This document shows positions 1-5,088 of a stretch of 5,088 nt of DNA, piece after piece (the first letter of the stretch is position 1; each line of letters starts with the position of its first letter). Where the stretch lies: the NCBI GenBank assembly GCA_017883345.1, contig JADGNT010000447.1, positions 1 to 5,088 on the forward strand. The letters are read 5' to 3'. The notes under the pieces were generated by a model that made no database searches, was not told where the DNA came from, and saw only the letters and a list, made by a program, of their open reading frames with translations. This stretch comes from Candidatus Solibacter sp. (GTDB lineage: Bacteria; Acidobacteriota; Terriglobia; Bryobacterales; Bryobacteraceae). Made by a program: the position numbers and the translations under genes.

Positions 1-1
1 G

Positions 2-274
2 TACGAGGAATCGTTGGCCGACCGCCAGCGCATGATGGAAAAGCACGGTCTGATTGGTCGCCGCTACGCGGGCGAAGTGCGCCAGATCATTTCCGGATCC
101 ATCGGCCTGGACGATTGGGAATGGGGCGTCGATCTCTTCGCCGAAGACCCGGCCGTCTTCAAGCGCCTCATCTACGAAATGCGTTTCGACGAAGTCAGCG
201 CCGTGTACGCGCTCTTCGGTTCGTTCTATGTGGGCGTGCGCGTGGCGGCCGCCGACATCGCCGGAATCCTCTAA
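2..274 (+). CDS. hemQ: HemQ, coproheme decarboxylase (chlorite dismutase family), C-terminal part
   Basis: The last 90 residues of a HemQ-type protein; the frame is open to the left edge, so the N-terminus lies outside the window. HemQ converts Fe-coproporphyrin III to heme b by oxidative decarboxylation of two propionates, the last step of the coproporphyrin-dependent heme pathway in the cytoplasm. The visible part carries the family signature: a His-Gly at nt 44-49 that fits the proximal heme-ligand histidine, Arg five residues later, Gln 13 residues after the His (nt 83-85), then the GLDDWEWGV block, and the YEMRFDE block with the nearby Ser. These spacings match what I recall for Listeria HemQ (H174, R179, Q187, S225). 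The distal residues cannot be judged because they lie upstream. The stop is followed after 2 nt by trmFO, suggesting cotranscription. A non-HemQ chlorite dismutase is unlikely given this C-terminal block. Confidence 0.9.
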   Translation, partial: YEESLADRQRMMEKHGLIGRRYAGEVRQIISGSIGLDDWEWGVDLFAEDPAVFKRLIYEMRFDEVSAVYALFGSFYVGVRVAAADIAGIL

Positions 275-276
275 CC

Positions 277-1638
277 TTGACCCAGACCATCCACATCGCC
301 GGCGGCGGCTTGTCCGGCTGCGAAGCCGCCTGGCAGATCGCCCGCCGCGGAATTCCGTGTGTCCTCCACGAAATGCGTCCCGTGCGCCCCACCCCCGCGC
401 ACCAGACCGATCGCCTCGCCGAACTCGTCTGCAGCAACTCGCTCAAGAGCGAGTCCGCTGCCACCGCGCCCTGGCTCCTCAAAGAGGAACTCCGCCGCCT
501 CGATTCGCTCCTCCTCCAGGCCGCCCAAAAAGCCCGCGTCCCCGGCGGACACGCTCTCACCGTCGATCGCGGCCTCTTTGCCCAGGAGGTCACCGCCGCC
601 ATCGCCGCCGAGCCGCTCATCCGCCTCCGCCGCGACGAAGTCACCGCCTTGACCGATGACGCCATCTGGATCGTCGCCAGCGGCCCGCTCACCAGCGGCC
701 CCCTCGCCGAGGAAATCGCGCGCCTCACCGGCTCCGGCCGCCTCTACTTCTACGACAGCATCAGCCCCATCGTCGCTGCCGAGACCGTCGACACCAGCAT
801 CGCCTACTGGGCCTCGCGCTACGGCAAATCCACCGATGGCACCGACGACTACCTCAACTGCCCGCTCGACCGCGGCCAATACGAGCATTTCGTCGACGAG
901 TTGCTCCAGGCCGCCTCCGTCTCCGCCCACATTCCCGAAGACAACACCAGCTACTTCGAGGCCTGCCTCCCCATCGAGGAAATCGCCCGCCGCGGCCGCG
1001 ACACGCTGCGCTTCGGCCCCATGAAACCCATGGGCCTGGATAACCCGCGCACCGGCCGCCGTCCCTGGGCCGTGGTGCAACTCCGCCAGGAAAACCTGCG
1101 CGCCGAGAGCTTCAACCTCGTCGGCTTCCAGAATCACATGAAGTTCGGCGAGCAGGCCCGCGTCCTGCGCCTCATCCCCGGCCTCGAGAACGCCGAGTTC
1201 CTCCGTTTCGGCCAGATCCACCGCAATACCTACATCAACGCCCCCGCGCTCCTCACCCCCACCCTGCAACTGCGCACGCGCCCCGAAATCTTCTTCGCCG
1301 GCCAGATTTCGGGCGTCGAAGGCTACGTCGAATCCATCGCTACCGGACTCATGGCCGGCATGCACGCCGCCGCTTTTGCCCTCGGCGAGACCCCGCGCCC
1401 CCTGCCGCGCTCTACCGCCCTCGGCTCGCTCTGCCACTACGTCTCCGCGGCCGACCCGAAGGACTACCAGCCCGCCAACATCACCTTCGATCTGCTCCCG
1501 CAACTCGACGAGGCCGCTCGCGATCGCTTGCGCCGCGATAAGAAAGCGCGCCATGCGCTGGTCTGCCAACAGGCGCTCGAAGCGCTCGCTGTGTACCAGA
1601 ATGCCGACCTGGATGCCGACCGCCATGCCCGCGTCTGA
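277..1638 (+). CDS. trmFO: TrmFO, FAD/folate-dependent tRNA (uracil-54-C5)-methyltransferase
   Basis: A 453-residue protein, normal for TrmFO. It methylates U54 in the T-loop of tRNA using methylenetetrahydrofolate as carbon donor and FADH2 as reductant, in the cytoplasm. The N-terminus has the dinucleotide fold GxGxxG (G9, G11, G14) followed by CEAAW and an EMRP motif near residue 32. Next comes ELVCSNSLKS with Cys52, the counterpart of Bacillus Cys53. ASRYGK and DYLNCP follow. Cys230 in EACLPIEE fits the second conserved cysteine (Bacillus Cys226). After it come FGPMKPMGL, NLVGFQNHMKFGEQ, the RNTYINAP block, and the FAD-domain GQISGVEGYVES near residue 342. The TTG start at 277 is chosen because the protein then begins four residues before the first beta strand. 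The next in-frame ATG is inside the FAD fold, and upstream extension enters hemQ. The ribosome site is weak (GGAA at 263-266), so coupling to hemQ translation is likely. All key residues are present. Confidence 0.97.
   Translation: MTQTIHIAGGGLSGCEAAWQIARRGIPCVLHEMRPVRPTPAHQTDRLAELVCSNSLKSESAATAPWLLKEELRRLDSLLLQAAQKARVPGGHALTVDRGLFAQEVTAAIAAEPLIRLRRDEVTALTDDAIWIVASGPLTSGPLAEEIARLTGSGRLYFYDSISPIVAAETVDTSIAYWASRYGKSTDGTDDYLNCPLDRGQYEHFVDELLQAASVSAHIPEDNTSYFEACLPIEEIARRGRDTLRFGPMKPMGLDNPRTGRRPWAVVQLRQENLRAESFNLVGFQNHMKFGEQARVLRLIPGLENAEFLRFGQIHRNTYINAPALLTPTLQLRTRPEIFFAGQISGVEGYVESIATGLMAGMHAAAFALGETPRPLPRSTALGSLCHYVSAADPKDYQPANITFDLLPQLDEAARDRLRRDKKARHALVCQQALEALAVYQNADLDADRHARV
1601..1630 (+). 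repeat. 12-bp tandem repeat carrying alternative xerC starts
   Basis: ATGCCGACC occurs at 1601-1609 and 1613-1621, and ATGCC again at 1625-1629, giving a 12-bp period with three ATGs in the xerC frame. The same bases encode the C-terminal ADLDADRHAR of TrmFO in another frame. Two and a half imperfect copies could be chance at this GC content, but the spacing offers three possible initiation codons at the trmFO/xerC junction. Confidence 0.5.
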
Positions 1639-2527
1639 ACTCGCACGCCAGATCGCTCTCTACCTCGACGATCTAGCCCGCGCCGGCAATTCCGCCCACT
1701 CCATCCGCGCCTACGATTCCGACCTGCGCCAGTTCCTCGCCTACCTCTCGCCCCCCGATCTCGCCCCGCCCGAACCGGCGGCCATCGACCTCTTACTCCT
1801 CCGCGAGTGGCTGGCCTCGCTCTACGGCGACCAACTCGCCACCGTCACCCTGCGCCGCAAACTCGCCGCCGTCCGCGGCTTGTTCCGCTTCATGCTGCGC
1901 GAAGGCGTCGTCCCGCTCAACGTCGCCCGCCTGGTACGCACGCCCAAGGCCCCGCAGAAGCTCCCCGAAGTGATGAGCGCCGAGCAGGTCAACGTGCTCC
2001 TCGACGGTGTCGCCGCCGGGAAACTCGAGCGTCCTTTTCCCGCGCGCGACCGGGCTATCTTCGAACTGCTCTACGGCTGCGGCATCCGCGTCAGTGAACT
2101 CGCCGGCCTCGACCTGGAAGATCTCGACCGCTCCGCGGGCTGGCTGCGCGTCCGCGGCAAAGGCAAGAAGGAACGCCAGGTGCCGCTGCCCGGCAAGGCC
2201 GCCGAGGCGCTGGAGCTCTACCTCGGCGAACGTCCCATCGTGCGCGAGGAGCGCGCCGTCTTCCTCAACCACCACAACTCGCGCCTCAGCACGCGCGGCA
2301 TCGGCGGCATCGTCAAGCTCTACGCCACGTACCTCGCCGGCGACCCCTCGGTGCACCCCCACAGCTTCCGCCACGCCTTCGCCACGCACCTGCTCGCCGA
2401 TGGCGCCGACCTGCGCTCCATCCAGGAACTCCTCGGCCACGCCCGCCTCTCCACCACCCAGAAATACACCCAGGTGTCGCTCACCGACCTCATGGCGGTC
2501 TACGATAAGGCGCATCCCAAAGCATGA
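1625..2527 (+). CDS. xerC: Tyrosine recombinase XerC-type
   Basis: A 300-residue site-specific recombinase, the usual Xer length. XerC acts with XerD at the dif site to resolve chromosome dimers at division. The N-terminal SAM-like core-binding domain spans about residues 5-95 and the catalytic domain starts near 113. The full catalytic set is visible: Arg155 (GCGIRVSEL), Lys179 (RGKGKKER), His246 and Arg249 (HSFRH), His272 (LLGHARLS) and the nucleophile Tyr281. Spacings Arg-Lys (24) and His-Tyr (9) equal those of E. coli XerD. The start is uncertain: in-frame ATGs lie at 1601, 1613 and 1625, none with a good ribosome site. I chose 1625 because it gives the standard length and the smallest overlap with trmFO (14 nt). 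XerC rather than XerD is inferred from the trmFO-xerC linkage known in Bacillus (gid-codV). A phage or integron integrase is unlikely given compact size and housekeeping context. Confidence 0.93.
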   Translation: MPASELARQIALYLDDLARAGNSAHSIRAYDSDLRQFLAYLSPPDLAPPEPAAIDLLLLREWLASLYGDQLATVTLRRKLAAVRGLFRFMLREGVVPLNVARLVRTPKAPQKLPEVMSAEQVNVLLDGVAAGKLERPFPARDRAIFELLYGCGIRVSELAGLDLEDLDRSAGWLRVRGKGKKERQVPLPGKAAEALELYLGERPIVREERAVFLNHHNSRLSTRGIGGIVKLYATYLAGDPSVHPHSFRHAFATHLLADGADLRSIQELLGHARLSTTQKYTQVSLTDLMAVYDKAHPKA

Positions 2528-3921
2528 TTGCCGCCTTCCGCCAAGAGATCCGTCCCATGCTGCGCCTCGCCGCGCCGCTCGCCATGGCCGAACTCGGCTG
2601 GATGTCGATGGGCTTCGTCGATGCCCTCATGGCCGGACGCCTCGGAGCCGCCGCCATCGGCGCCGGCAGCCTCGGCAACATGCTCTTCTTCCCCATCGCC
2701 ATCTGCGGCACCGGCATGCTGCTCGGCATGGATACCCTGGTCGCGCAAGCCTTCGGCGCCAGGGACGATGCCGCCTGCCGCCGCACCCTCGTCCAGGGCC
2801 TCTGGATCGCCGTGGGTGTCGCACCGGTAGTCTGCCTGCTGCTCGCTCTGACGATCCCCCTGCTGCGCGCCATCGGCACCAACCCACGCGTCATGGAATT
2901 GCTCGGCCCCTTCCTCCACGCCCTGCTCTGGGGCGTGCTCCCCCTGCTCTTCTACACCGCCTTTCGCCGCTACCTGCAGGCGATGAACATCGTCAAGCCG
3001 ATCACCTTCGCCGTAATCAGCGCCAACCTCCTCAACTTCGCCGGCAACTGGCTGTTCATGTACGGCAATTGGGGCGCGCCGCGTCTGGGCCTCGAAGGCT
3101 CGGGATACTCCACGTCCATCTCCCGCGTCTATATCGCGCTGGTACTTCTGATTGCGGTCCTCCGCCACCAGCGGAAATCTGCCTATCCCCATCTGCCTGC
3201 AATGGTGGGGCACGCTTCAGCTTGCCAACGCCCGCTTGCGGGCGCATCTTTTCTCGGCTGGCGTCCGCAGTGGACGCTCATCCGCAATCTGATCACCCTG
3301 GGATTTCCCTCCGCCATGCAGATTCTCGTGGAAGGCGCAGTCTTCGCCGTCGTGACCGTGATGGCCGCGCGCTTCGACGAAGTCTCGCTGGCCGCGCACA
3401 GCATCGCCGTCAACGTCGTCTCCATCACCTTCATGGTGCCGCTCGGCATCAGTTCCGCCGCCGCCGTAAGGGTCGGGCAGGCGGTCGGCCGGAAATCCCC
3501 GGCGGGCGTTGCCGTCTCCGGTTGGACCGCGCTGCTGCTCGGCGCCGGATTCATGAGCGCCGCCGGACTGGCGCTCGCCTTTGTCCCCCGCTGGATCGCC
3601 CGCCTCTACACCCCGGAAGCCGCCGTCATCGCCGCTAGTAGCGCGCTGCTGCGCATCGCCGCCCTCTTCGAAATCTTCGACGGCCTCCAAGTCGTCGCCA
3701 CCGGCGCCTTGCGCGGACTGGGTGACACACGAACCCCCGCCCTCGCCCACCTGGCCGGCTACTGGCTGATCGGCATGCCGGTAGCCTACGTCCTCTGCTT
3801 CTCCTACGGCTGGGGTGTGACCGGCATCTGGGTCGGCCTGACCAGCGCCCTGATCCTGATCGGCCTGATCCTCTTAGTCGCCTGGCACCGCGAAATCGCG
3901 TCCGGTTCGCGCAGGGCTTGA
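2524..3921 (+). CDS. MATE family multidrug/cation efflux transporter, NorM-like
   Basis: A 465-residue inner-membrane protein, slightly longer than the usual 440-460. MATE pumps expel cationic drugs and dyes using a Na+ or H+ gradient. The sequence is hydrophobic throughout, consistent with 12 helices in two homologous halves, the first from about residue 12 and the second from about 253 (LITLGFPSAMQ). NorM-type acidic residues are present: Asp33 in helix 1 (FVDALMAGRLG), Glu270 in helix 7 (QILVEG) and Asp386 in helix 10 (FDGLQVVATGALRG). By recall they match Asp36, Glu255 and Asp371 of Vibrio cholerae NorM. The ATG lies in an ATGA overlap with the xerC stop; a modest AAGG sits at 2507-2510, so coupling to xerC is likely. 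The inter-half loop (about residues 222-249) contains an odd, less hydrophobic segment encoded by a hairpin-rich stretch, listed separately. Substrate cannot be predicted. Its place in this operon looks like cotranscription, not shared function. Confidence 0.95.
   Translation: MIAAFRQEIRPMLRLAAPLAMAELGWMSMGFVDALMAGRLGAAAIGAGSLGNMLFFPIAICGTGMLLGMDTLVAQAFGARDDAACRRTLVQGLWIAVGVAPVVCLLLALTIPLLRAIGTNPRVMELLGPFLHALLWGVLPLLFYTAFRRYLQAMNIVKPITFAVISANLLNFAGNWLFMYGNWGAPRLGLEGSGYSTSISRVYIALVLLIAVLRHQRKSAYPHLPAMVGHASACQRPLAGASFLGWRPQWTLIRNLITLGFPSAMQILVEGAVFAVVTVMAARFDEVSLAAHSIAVNVVSITFMVPLGISSAAAVRVGQAVGRKSPAGVAVSGWTALLLGAGFMSAAGLALAFVPRWIARLYTPEAAVIAASSALLRIAALFEIFDGLQVVATGALRGLGDTRTPALAHLAGYWLIGMPVAYVLCFSYGWGVTGIWVGLTSALILIGLILLVAWHREIASGSRRA
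3202..3258. repeat. Double-hairpin palindromic element inside the MATE gene
   Basis: Two adjacent inverted repeats sit in about 36 nt. The first is GGCACGC (3209-3215), loop TTCA, GCTTGCC (3220-3226), with one mismatch. The second is CGCCCGC (3229-3235), 2-nt spacer, GCGGGCG (3238-3244), perfect. A TGGTGGGG motif precedes them at 3203-3210. The stretch encodes about 19 residues (from Met227) in the loop joining the two transporter halves, where length variation is tolerated. The arrangement resembles a REP-like dispersed repeat inserted in frame. Outer limits are estimated; copy number elsewhere in the genome cannot be seen here. Confidence 0.5.
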
Positions 3922-3991
3922 GGGCCGATTCCGAGCTGCGCACGATAGCCAGCGCCCGCTCGGCGCCTCGAAATCCTGTTAGCCTGAGAGC

Positions 3992-3996
3992 AGGAG
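3992..3996 (+). promoter_or_regulatory. Ribosome binding site of the antitoxin gene
   Basis: AGGAG lies 6 nt before the ATG at 4003. It is the clearest Shine-Dalgarno site in the window and fixes the antitoxin start. The upstream operon genes lack comparable sites, which suggests the toxin-antitoxin module is translated independently. No convincing -35/-10 pair is visible in the 81-nt spacer 3922-4002, although a promoter is expected there. Confidence 0.75.
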
Positions 3997-4002
3997 TCCC
4001 AG

Positions 4003-4260
4003 ATGACTATTGACATCTCACCCCAGATTGAGGCCCGGCTCAAAGCCAAAGCTTTCACTGAAGGCGTCTCGGTCGGGGAGTACGTAGAGCGACTGGTGTT
4101 CGAGGAGGACACCCGCCGCATCCGGCTCACCGAATTTACCCGAGCAATGGATGGACGCCTGAGGTCGCTGAACGGCGGGGAGAGCGTGGACGGTGAGGAA
4201 GTCATGGCCCGACTCATCGGCGAGCTCGATGAACACGAGGGCGGACCCAGCGCACGGTGA
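4003..4260 (+). CDS. ParD-like ribbon-helix-helix antitoxin
   Basis: An 85-residue protein, first gene of a two-gene type II toxin-antitoxin module. The N-terminus has the pattern of a ribbon-helix-helix DNA-binding fold: a short strand (TIDISPQIEARL, residues 2-13), a helix, a turn with EGVSVGEYV (about 20-28), and a second helix to about residue 40. The C-terminal half is charged and likely flexible, ending in GEEVMARLIGELDEHEG, as expected for the segment that wraps around and neutralises the toxin. ParD-type antitoxins usually also repress their own promoter, so an operator may lie in the spacer upstream; none is obvious. The stop overlaps the toxin start (GTGA), ensuring coupled synthesis. 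Codon choice is more mixed than in the preceding operon, which hints at acquisition. The family assignment rests mainly on pattern and on the neighbouring toxin. Confidence 0.82.
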   Translation: MTIDISPQIEARLKAKAFTEGVSVGEYVERLVFEEDTRRIRLTEFTRAMDGRLRSLNGGESVDGEEVMARLIGELDEHEGGPSAR

Positions 4261-4556
4261 GCCGATTTCTCTTTGGCCGGTACGTGGAAGGCGACCTCCG
4301 GGAGATCCGCGATTACATCGCCAAGGAGAGTCCGGGATTCGCGCTGCGCTTGATGGTGCGCTTTGTCGGAGCTTTCCGCCTGTTAGCACATCACCCGGAA
4401 CTGGGGCATGTCCGCGAAGACTTGCCGGTACCGTCGCTCCGGTTCTGGGCGGTTGGGTCTTATCTTGTCGTCTACCTCGTCGAGAGACCGAGCGGGATCG
4501 TAGCTGTTGTGCACGGTGCACGGGATGTGCCAAGTGTCGTCAATCGTCGCCTGTAG
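4257..4556 (+). CDS. ParE/RelE-superfamily toxin
   Basis: A 99-residue protein with the layout of a ParE/RelE toxin. An N-terminal helix region has DLREIRDYIAKESPGFA (residues 13-29); a second helix follows, including FRLLAHHPELGH (40-51). The beta core then has LRFWAVGSYLVVY (61-73) and the C-terminal strand IVAVVHGARDV (81-91). The HGARD ending and the P-x-L-G-x-x-R block are typical of ParE-like members. ParE toxins poison DNA gyrase while RelE toxins cut mRNA on the ribosome; the sequence resembles ParE more, but the target cannot be decided from sequence alone. The GTG start at 4257 gives a 4-nt overlap with the antitoxin stop and leaves only a few residues before the first helix. The frame is intact with no missing core block, so the toxin is probably functional. 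Its stop faces the convergent barrel gene 31 nt away. Confidence 0.86.
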   Translation: MSRFLFGRYVEGDLREIRDYIAKESPGFALRLMVRFVGAFRLLAHHPELGHVREDLPVPSLRFWAVGSYLVVYLVERPSGIVAVVHGARDVPSVVNRRL

Positions 4557-4583
4557 GCCAGGGTGCCGCCCGTACGCCTTGGC
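4557..4583. terminator. Possible stem-loop between convergent genes
   Basis: GCCAGGG (4557-4563) can pair with CCTTGGC (4577-4583) over 7 bp with one G-U pair and a 13-nt loop. It begins directly after the toxin stop and fills most of the 31-nt convergent gap. No T-run follows on either strand, so an intrinsic terminator is only a weak possibility. Confidence 0.25.
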
Positions 4584-4587
4584 TTGC

Positions 4588-5088
4588 CTAGAACGCCCAG
4601 CTCACGCTCGTATACCCCGTGTTCGCGTGAAAGTTCTGATAATACCCCAGCAGCCCGAACTGTTCGTGGTAGTTATAAAACTGCCAGCCCGCGTTCCACC
4701 GCACCTTCGGAGTGATCCGCACCGACACCCGCCCTAGCGGCGATTGGTACGACAGCGGGAACGTCTGCACGCCGGCGAAGAGCGCCGCCGCCGGGCTTAC
4801 CCCGCCGGTCGCGGGATCAGGTACAGTCGCCACGACGGCGCGGCCGTCCCCCGTATCCTTGGTGATCGTATATCCCACGTACACGTCCGCCCGCTTCGCC
4901 ACCGCAAAGCGCACCCCGAAGTTCGCCGCATGCACGTTGCTCAGGTACAGCGAGTTGCCGCTCTGCAGCGTCGTCCGGCCCGTGCCCGCGAAATACGCGA
5001 TCCCACTCACCGTATCCAGATGCAGCTTCATGTAACCCGCATCCAGCGCGAACCAGTCCTTCGGCGCCCAGCTTGCGTTCGCCGAGTA
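4588..5088 (-). CDS. Outer-membrane beta-barrel protein, C-terminal part
   Basis: The last 166 residues of a minus-strand gene whose frame stays open to the window edge. An internal ATG (complement of 5029-5031) is not the start, because the frame upstream of it continues with barrel-like sequence (APKDWFALDAGY). The protein alternates aromatic/hydrophobic and polar residues, as in amphipathic strands: ADVYVGYTI, GRVSVRITPKVRWNAGWQFYNY, and a final TGYTSVSWAF. A C-terminal Phe after such a strand is the classic recognition signal for BAM-mediated assembly into the outer membrane. Loop-like segments rich in Gly, Asp and Pro (DTGDGR, PDPATGG) separate strands. It resembles, from memory, the C-terminal barrel of uncharacterised acidobacterial surface proteins. 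The substrate and the full domain layout are unknown; there is no sign of a TonB plug in the visible part. It is convergent to the toxin-antitoxin module and so is not cotranscribed with it. Confidence 0.75.
   Translation of the reverse strand, partial: YSANASWAPKDWFALDAGYMKLHLDTVSGIAYFAGTGRTTLQSGNSLYLSNVHAANFGVRFAVAKRADVYVGYTITKDTGDGRAVVATVPDPATGGVSPAAALFAGVQTFPLSYQSPLGRVSVRITPKVRWNAGWQFYNYHEQFGLLGYYQNFHANTGYTSVSWAF

Noticed and set aside
271..1626. A 451-codon open frame on the minus strand opposite trmFO
   Set aside because: trmFO on the plus strand has full family motifs. The antisense frame is a by-product of GC-rich codon use and its Gly/Ala/Glu-rich translation matches no family.
2007..3638. 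A 543-codon plus-strand frame running across xerC and the MATE gene
   Set aside because: Low-complexity Arg/Ser/Pro/Ala translation typical of a shifted frame in high-GC DNA. Both overlapped genes have intact catalytic or membrane motifs in their own frames.
3952..3966. GCGCC/GGCGC inverted repeat downstream of the MATE stop, as a terminator or operator
   Set aside because: Only a 5-bp stem with a 5-nt loop and no T-run. Such short GC stems are common by chance at this composition.
4010..4015. TTGACA resembling a -35 box
   Set aside because: It lies inside the start of the antitoxin coding sequence (codons for Ile-Asp-Ile) and no -10 element follows at suitable spacing.
4509..4521. GTGCAC repeated twice with 1-nt spacing
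   Set aside because: It encodes the conserved Val-His-Gly-Ala core of the toxin's last strand, so codon constraint explains it.
4712..5035. A 107-codon plus-strand frame opposite the barrel gene
   Set aside because: It is the antisense shadow of the minus-strand barrel frame, whose alternating strand pattern and terminal Phe are far more gene-like.

Overview
The window looks like a chromosomal segment from a high-GC Gram-negative bacterium. Codons in the first four genes end mostly in C or G. The best taxonomic guess is Acidobacteriota (Solibacter/Bryobacter-like). This rests on the style of the outer-membrane barrel protein at the right edge, on a HemQ-type heme gene in an organism that has an outer membrane, and on trmFO being the folate-dependent tRNA methylase. 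It is an inference from recalled family patterns, not from a search.

Left part (2-3921): four tightly packed plus-strand genes that look like one transcription unit. They are the 3' end of hemQ (coproheme decarboxylase), trmFO (FAD/folate-dependent tRNA m5U54 methyltransferase), a XerC-type tyrosine recombinase, and a NorM-like MATE efflux pump. Junctions are a 2-nt gap (hemQ/trmFO), a 14-nt overlap (trmFO/xerC, with the chosen start) and a 4-nt ATGA overlap (xerC/MATE). The genes do not form one pathway. They are housekeeping functions (heme synthesis, tRNA modification, chromosome dimer resolution, efflux) sharing transcription and probably translational coupling. The trmFO-xerC pair is a linkage also known from Bacillus.

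Middle part (3922-4556): a short spacer with a good ribosome binding site, then a two-gene type II toxin-antitoxin module. It has a ParD-like antitoxin followed by a ParE/RelE-fold toxin that starts in a GTGA overlap. Codon choice here looks more mixed than in the operon, consistent with later acquisition.

Right part (4557-5088): a 31-nt convergent gap, then the C-terminal end of a minus-strand gene for an outer-membrane beta-barrel protein that runs off the window.

The least explained structure is a compact double-hairpin segment inside the MATE gene (about 3202-3258). It lies in the loop between the two halves of the transporter and looks like an in-frame insertion of a dispersed palindromic repeat. 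I found no CRISPR array, rRNA, tRNA, transposase or clear new multigene system.
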